In this document: positions 62,197 to 64,000 of the stretch, piece by piece
Layout of the letters: the number at the start of each line of letters is the position of its first letter
Numbering within the stretch: the stretch's first letter is position 1
Source of the DNA: a bacterium
GTDB taxonomy: Bacteria > Cyanobacteriota > Vampirovibrionia > Obscuribacterales > Obscuribacteraceae
DNA length: 64,000 nt
Assembly (NCBI GenBank): GCA_018062085.1
Contig: JAGOSY010000001.1
Span: 62,001 to 126,000 of the forward strand
Direction of reading: 5' to 3'
Notes under the pieces: model-generated
What the model saw: only the letters and a program-made list of their open reading frames with translations
What the model was told of the DNA's origin: nothing
Database searches by the model: none
Made by a program: the position numbers and the translations under genes

Positions 62197-62535
62197 TCAT
62201 GCTGACGCTAGCTCTCTGGCCTCGTGCAAGATCTTCTCACTTTCACCACTGTAGTCGAGCATAGCCACTTCATAGTTAGATTGCAGATTGAGCCAAAAAC
62301 CTGGCGACATTTTGAAAACGCGAGCAAGTCTCAGGGCGGTGTCAGCTGTTATCTTCCTCTTCTCGTCACCAACGATAGCAGTAACCCTGGTAGCTGGCAC
62401 TCCCATATAACTGGCTAATTTCGTGGCACTCAAATTGAGCGGTTCAAGAAACTCAGCACGCAGAATCTCGCCTGGCGAAATCGGCTGCAATTTTTCACCT
62501 TGTTTTTTCTTAGTGGTAGTCTGTGATTTCGACAT
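62197..62535 (-). CDS. higA: HigA-like XRE antitoxin
   Basis: A 112-residue antitoxin. ISPGEILRAEFLEPLNLSATKLASYMGVPATRVTAIVGDEKRKITADTALRLARVFKMSPGFWLNLQSNYE is the VapI/HigA helix-turn-helix signature (shortened). It overlaps the toxin gene by 26 bases (38 if GTG/ATG 62547 is used). By family it binds HigB and represses the promoter. Confidence 0.9.
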   Translation of the reverse strand: MSKSQTTTKKKQGEKLQPISPGEILRAEFLEPLNLSATKLASYMGVPATRVTAIVGDEKRKITADTALRLARVFKMSPGFWLNLQSNYEVAMLDYSGESEKILHEARELASA

Positions 62536-62788
62536 CGTTAAAGTCATCCCCTTCAGGCACGAAACAAATTCTGTACTGGTCGTTGATCCGTATACTGTAT
62601 TGACCTTCTCTATCGCCGTGCAATGCTTCGAGCCTATTACCGGGTACAGCAGCCAAATCAGGCAACCCTCTTGCGACCTTCAAAATGTCTAACTTTCTTC
62701 TAGCGCTTAGCTGGATGCTATCAAACTGTTTAACATATCGGTTGTTGGCTAAGGATTCAGTATCTCTGTCTCGAAAACCTTTTATCAT
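62510..62788 (-). CDS. higB: HigB-like RelE-family toxin
   Basis: A 92-residue toxin: MIKGFRDRDTESLANN, then ARRKLDILKVARGLPDLAAVPGNRLEALHGDREGQYSIRINDQYRICFVPEGDDFNDVEITDYH, with the RelE/HigB ending 'DYH'. Cuts mRNA at the ribosome in known members. Toxin-first order, as in HigBA. Confidence 0.92.
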   Translation of the reverse strand: MIKGFRDRDTESLANNRYVKQFDSIQLSARRKLDILKVARGLPDLAAVPGNRLEALHGDREGQYSIRINDQYRICFVPEGDDFNDVEITDYH

Positions 62789-62809
62789 TCAAACATCATG
62801 ACACGCCTC

Positions 62810-62834
62810 GCGTAATACGTCAAACGGTTTACGC
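62810..62834. promoter_or_regulatory. Inverted repeat GCGTAA...TTACGC upstream of higB
   Basis: Two 6-base arms with a 13-base gap overlap a TTGACG -35-like box on the minus strand, 22 bases before the HigB start. A likely HigA site. Confidence 0.4.
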
Positions 62835-62896
62835 AAGCAGGTGGAAAATCAGCCAAAAGTCTTTTCACGGCAAACTCAAGCTATGCTCGAAACAGC

Positions 62897-63136
62897 CTAG
62901 TTCAACACCCAAGGGGTAGCACCAATCTTCACGGTTGCGTGTGCATGCCCAGAAGTAGCGCCTTGGTAGTTCGTTGCCTCCTCAACGTTGTGAATCATGT
63001 GGCCGCTGATGTGACCTAAAGAGCCAAGGGCAACCACGCACAGAGCGGCAACACAGCCAATGCCAAGGGCATATTCAACCATGCTCTGGGCCTTACACGA
63101 GCGCCTCTTGGCGGCCAACCGTCTCTGCATTATCAT
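62897..63136 (-). CDS. Flp/TadE-like pilin subunit, solitary
   Basis: A 79-residue protein with class III prepilin look: basic start (RRLAAKRRSCKA), then QSMVEYALGIGCVAALCVVALGSLG, where Glu five after the cleavage residue is the pilin hallmark, and a short C-terminal part. The frame is small and starts ATG. No tad/cpa assembly gene is in this window, so its secretion machine must be elsewhere. Confidence 0.72.
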   Translation of the reverse strand: MIMQRRLAAKRRSCKAQSMVEYALGIGCVAALCVVALGSLGHISGHMIHNVEEATNYQGATSGHAHATVKIGATPWVLN

Positions 63137-63216
63137 TCCTCAAAAAGGGGCAGAGCCAAACATAGCGCGAATTGGAAATAAGCGTAAGCTATCCCCCAGC
63201 TGAGGATAAAACGAAC

Positions 63217-63996
63217 CTACTTAGTAGCTGGAGACGCCGAAGTGCCCTTAGTCGCAGCGTCTTTTTTATACTCTTCAATCAAAATCAATGCGGCGCGGTA
63301 ACGCACTTTTTCCAACTCTTCGGCCCTTTGAAACATATCTAGAGCGGCTTTGGCAATGACCGAATTTGAGTCGGCACTTTCCTCTTCGTCGCCTACAGGC
63401 ATTGAACCGTGTACTTGATCTAGTGACTTATTGATAGCAATAACTTGATCGCGCCAGGTCATCCAAAGGGGGTTGATGCGCTCTTCAATCACTTTAGTGA
63501 CATTCCGACCGTTTGTATCAACATCATTAATATCTTCGCTGAGCAAATGCACAATTGGTTCAAGAGTGTTGACATAGAGCACAAGCCACTCTTTACGCGG
63601 CGCAAGATATTTGACCTTGTTGTCAAACAAAGGCAAAGAAATTGCAGTTGGACTTTGCTCTATGGGAGCATCATTAACAGTCATACGAGTACGCGTTGCT
63701 TCTAGAAAGAGATTGACAGCTTGCTGCTTGAGCTGATTGAGTGTCAGTCTTGTATCGCGCAAATCGCTAAGCATAGACTGAGGATTCATTTGCTCCGCAT
63801 CGTTGGCGGTGCGCTTCTTCAACGTCGCACCTGAGACTGGCGCCGCTGCTGTAGCCTTACTGACAGTCGTAGCAGTATCAGCACCAGCGGCTAGGGCTGG
63901 CGTAGTAGCAACTGTAATAACAGTGGTAGCCGTGCACAGCAACTGTAGCGACACTGCCAGACTGAAAGCGCCTGCTTGATCACCAAATGACTTCAC
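63217..63996 (-). CDS. Exported helical protein, unknown, start uncertain at window edge
   Basis: A 259-residue protein starting GTG four bases from the edge, so an upstream start cannot be excluded. Signal peptide AFSLAVSLQLLCTATTVITVA ends near TPALA. The mature part is Ala/Thr-rich, then helical (QMNPQSMLSDLRDTRLTLNQLKQQAVNLFLEA) with a charged end. No family is recognised. It lies 80 bases before the pilin gene on the same strand, so a shared transcript is possible. Confidence 0.6.
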   Translation of the reverse strand: MKSFGDQAGAFSLAVSLQLLCTATTVITVATTPALAAGADTATTVSKATAAAPVSGATLKKRTANDAEQMNPQSMLSDLRDTRLTLNQLKQQAVNLFLEATRTRMTVNDAPIEQSPTAISLPLFDNKVKYLAPRKEWLVLYVNTLEPIVHLLSEDINDVDTNGRNVTKVIEERINPLWMTWRDQVIAINKSLDQVHGSMPVGDEEESADSNSVIAKAALDMFQRAEELEKVRYRAALILIEEYKKDAATKGTSASPATK

Positions 63997-64000
63997 TGAA

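Overview
The window reads as chromosome of a non-photosynthetic relative of cyanobacteria, most likely the Melainabacteria/Vampirovibrionia group (Obscuribacter-like). This is an inference from gene content: an outer-membrane, Gram-negative envelope set (Lnt, an LptF/LptG permease, TolC, an AmiC-type amidase), a small cyanobacterial-style RRM protein, many WG-repeat and LRV-repeat proteins, and no photosynthesis genes. No marker such as 16S rRNA is present, so the placement rests on style and not on a phylogeny. Base composition looks even across the window and no insertion sequence, CRISPR array or prophage was seen.

Layout. 0-9.8 kb: HAD phosphatase, TolC-like protein, isochorismatase-like hydrolase, tRNA-Ala, a DUF547-amidase-pantothenate kinase run, an Sm-like protein and GlmU, with a candidate structured RNA just upstream of glmU. 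10-24 kb: matrixin-type protease, WG-repeat protein, a minus-strand run secA-tsaB-rimI-bioY-like-phosphoesterase, rlmN, a 53-residue secreted protein that is easily missed, and lnt-lptF. 24-30 kb: a membrane glycosyltransferase group (GT2 plus two GT-C-like proteins). 30-42 kb: transaldolase, a frameshifted Crp/Fnr regulator, a LysM-cysteine peptidase protein, a TetR-controlled PNPOx/DsrE pair with visible operators, and LRV, ArsR and RRM genes. 42-50 kb: a minus-strand stress cluster of three universal stress proteins, a P-type cation ATPase and a resolvase-like protein that has lost its catalytic serine. 50-55 kb: an AhpD-like peroxidase with an in-frame TGA in place of the second Cys of CxxC, then small secreted, WG and LRV proteins. 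55.6-62.8 kb: a defence- or stability-type block, made of an SF1 helicase with a degenerate PLD tail followed by three separate toxin-antitoxin pairs (BrnT-like/RHH, HipBA, HigBA). The end holds a Flp-like pilin and an unknown secreted protein.

The most interesting observation is the AhpD-like gene at 50448..51026 (minus). The reading frame runs straight through one TGA, the TGA replaces a conserved redox cysteine, and a hairpin lies right after it. This is what a bacterial selenoprotein looks like, and ordinary gene calling splits or truncates it. Further points worth checking are the two-base deletion that breaks the Crp/Fnr gene, an ATT start codon inferred for the TPR-like gene at 40254, TetR operators at 36746 and 37435, and the glmU-upstream RNA.
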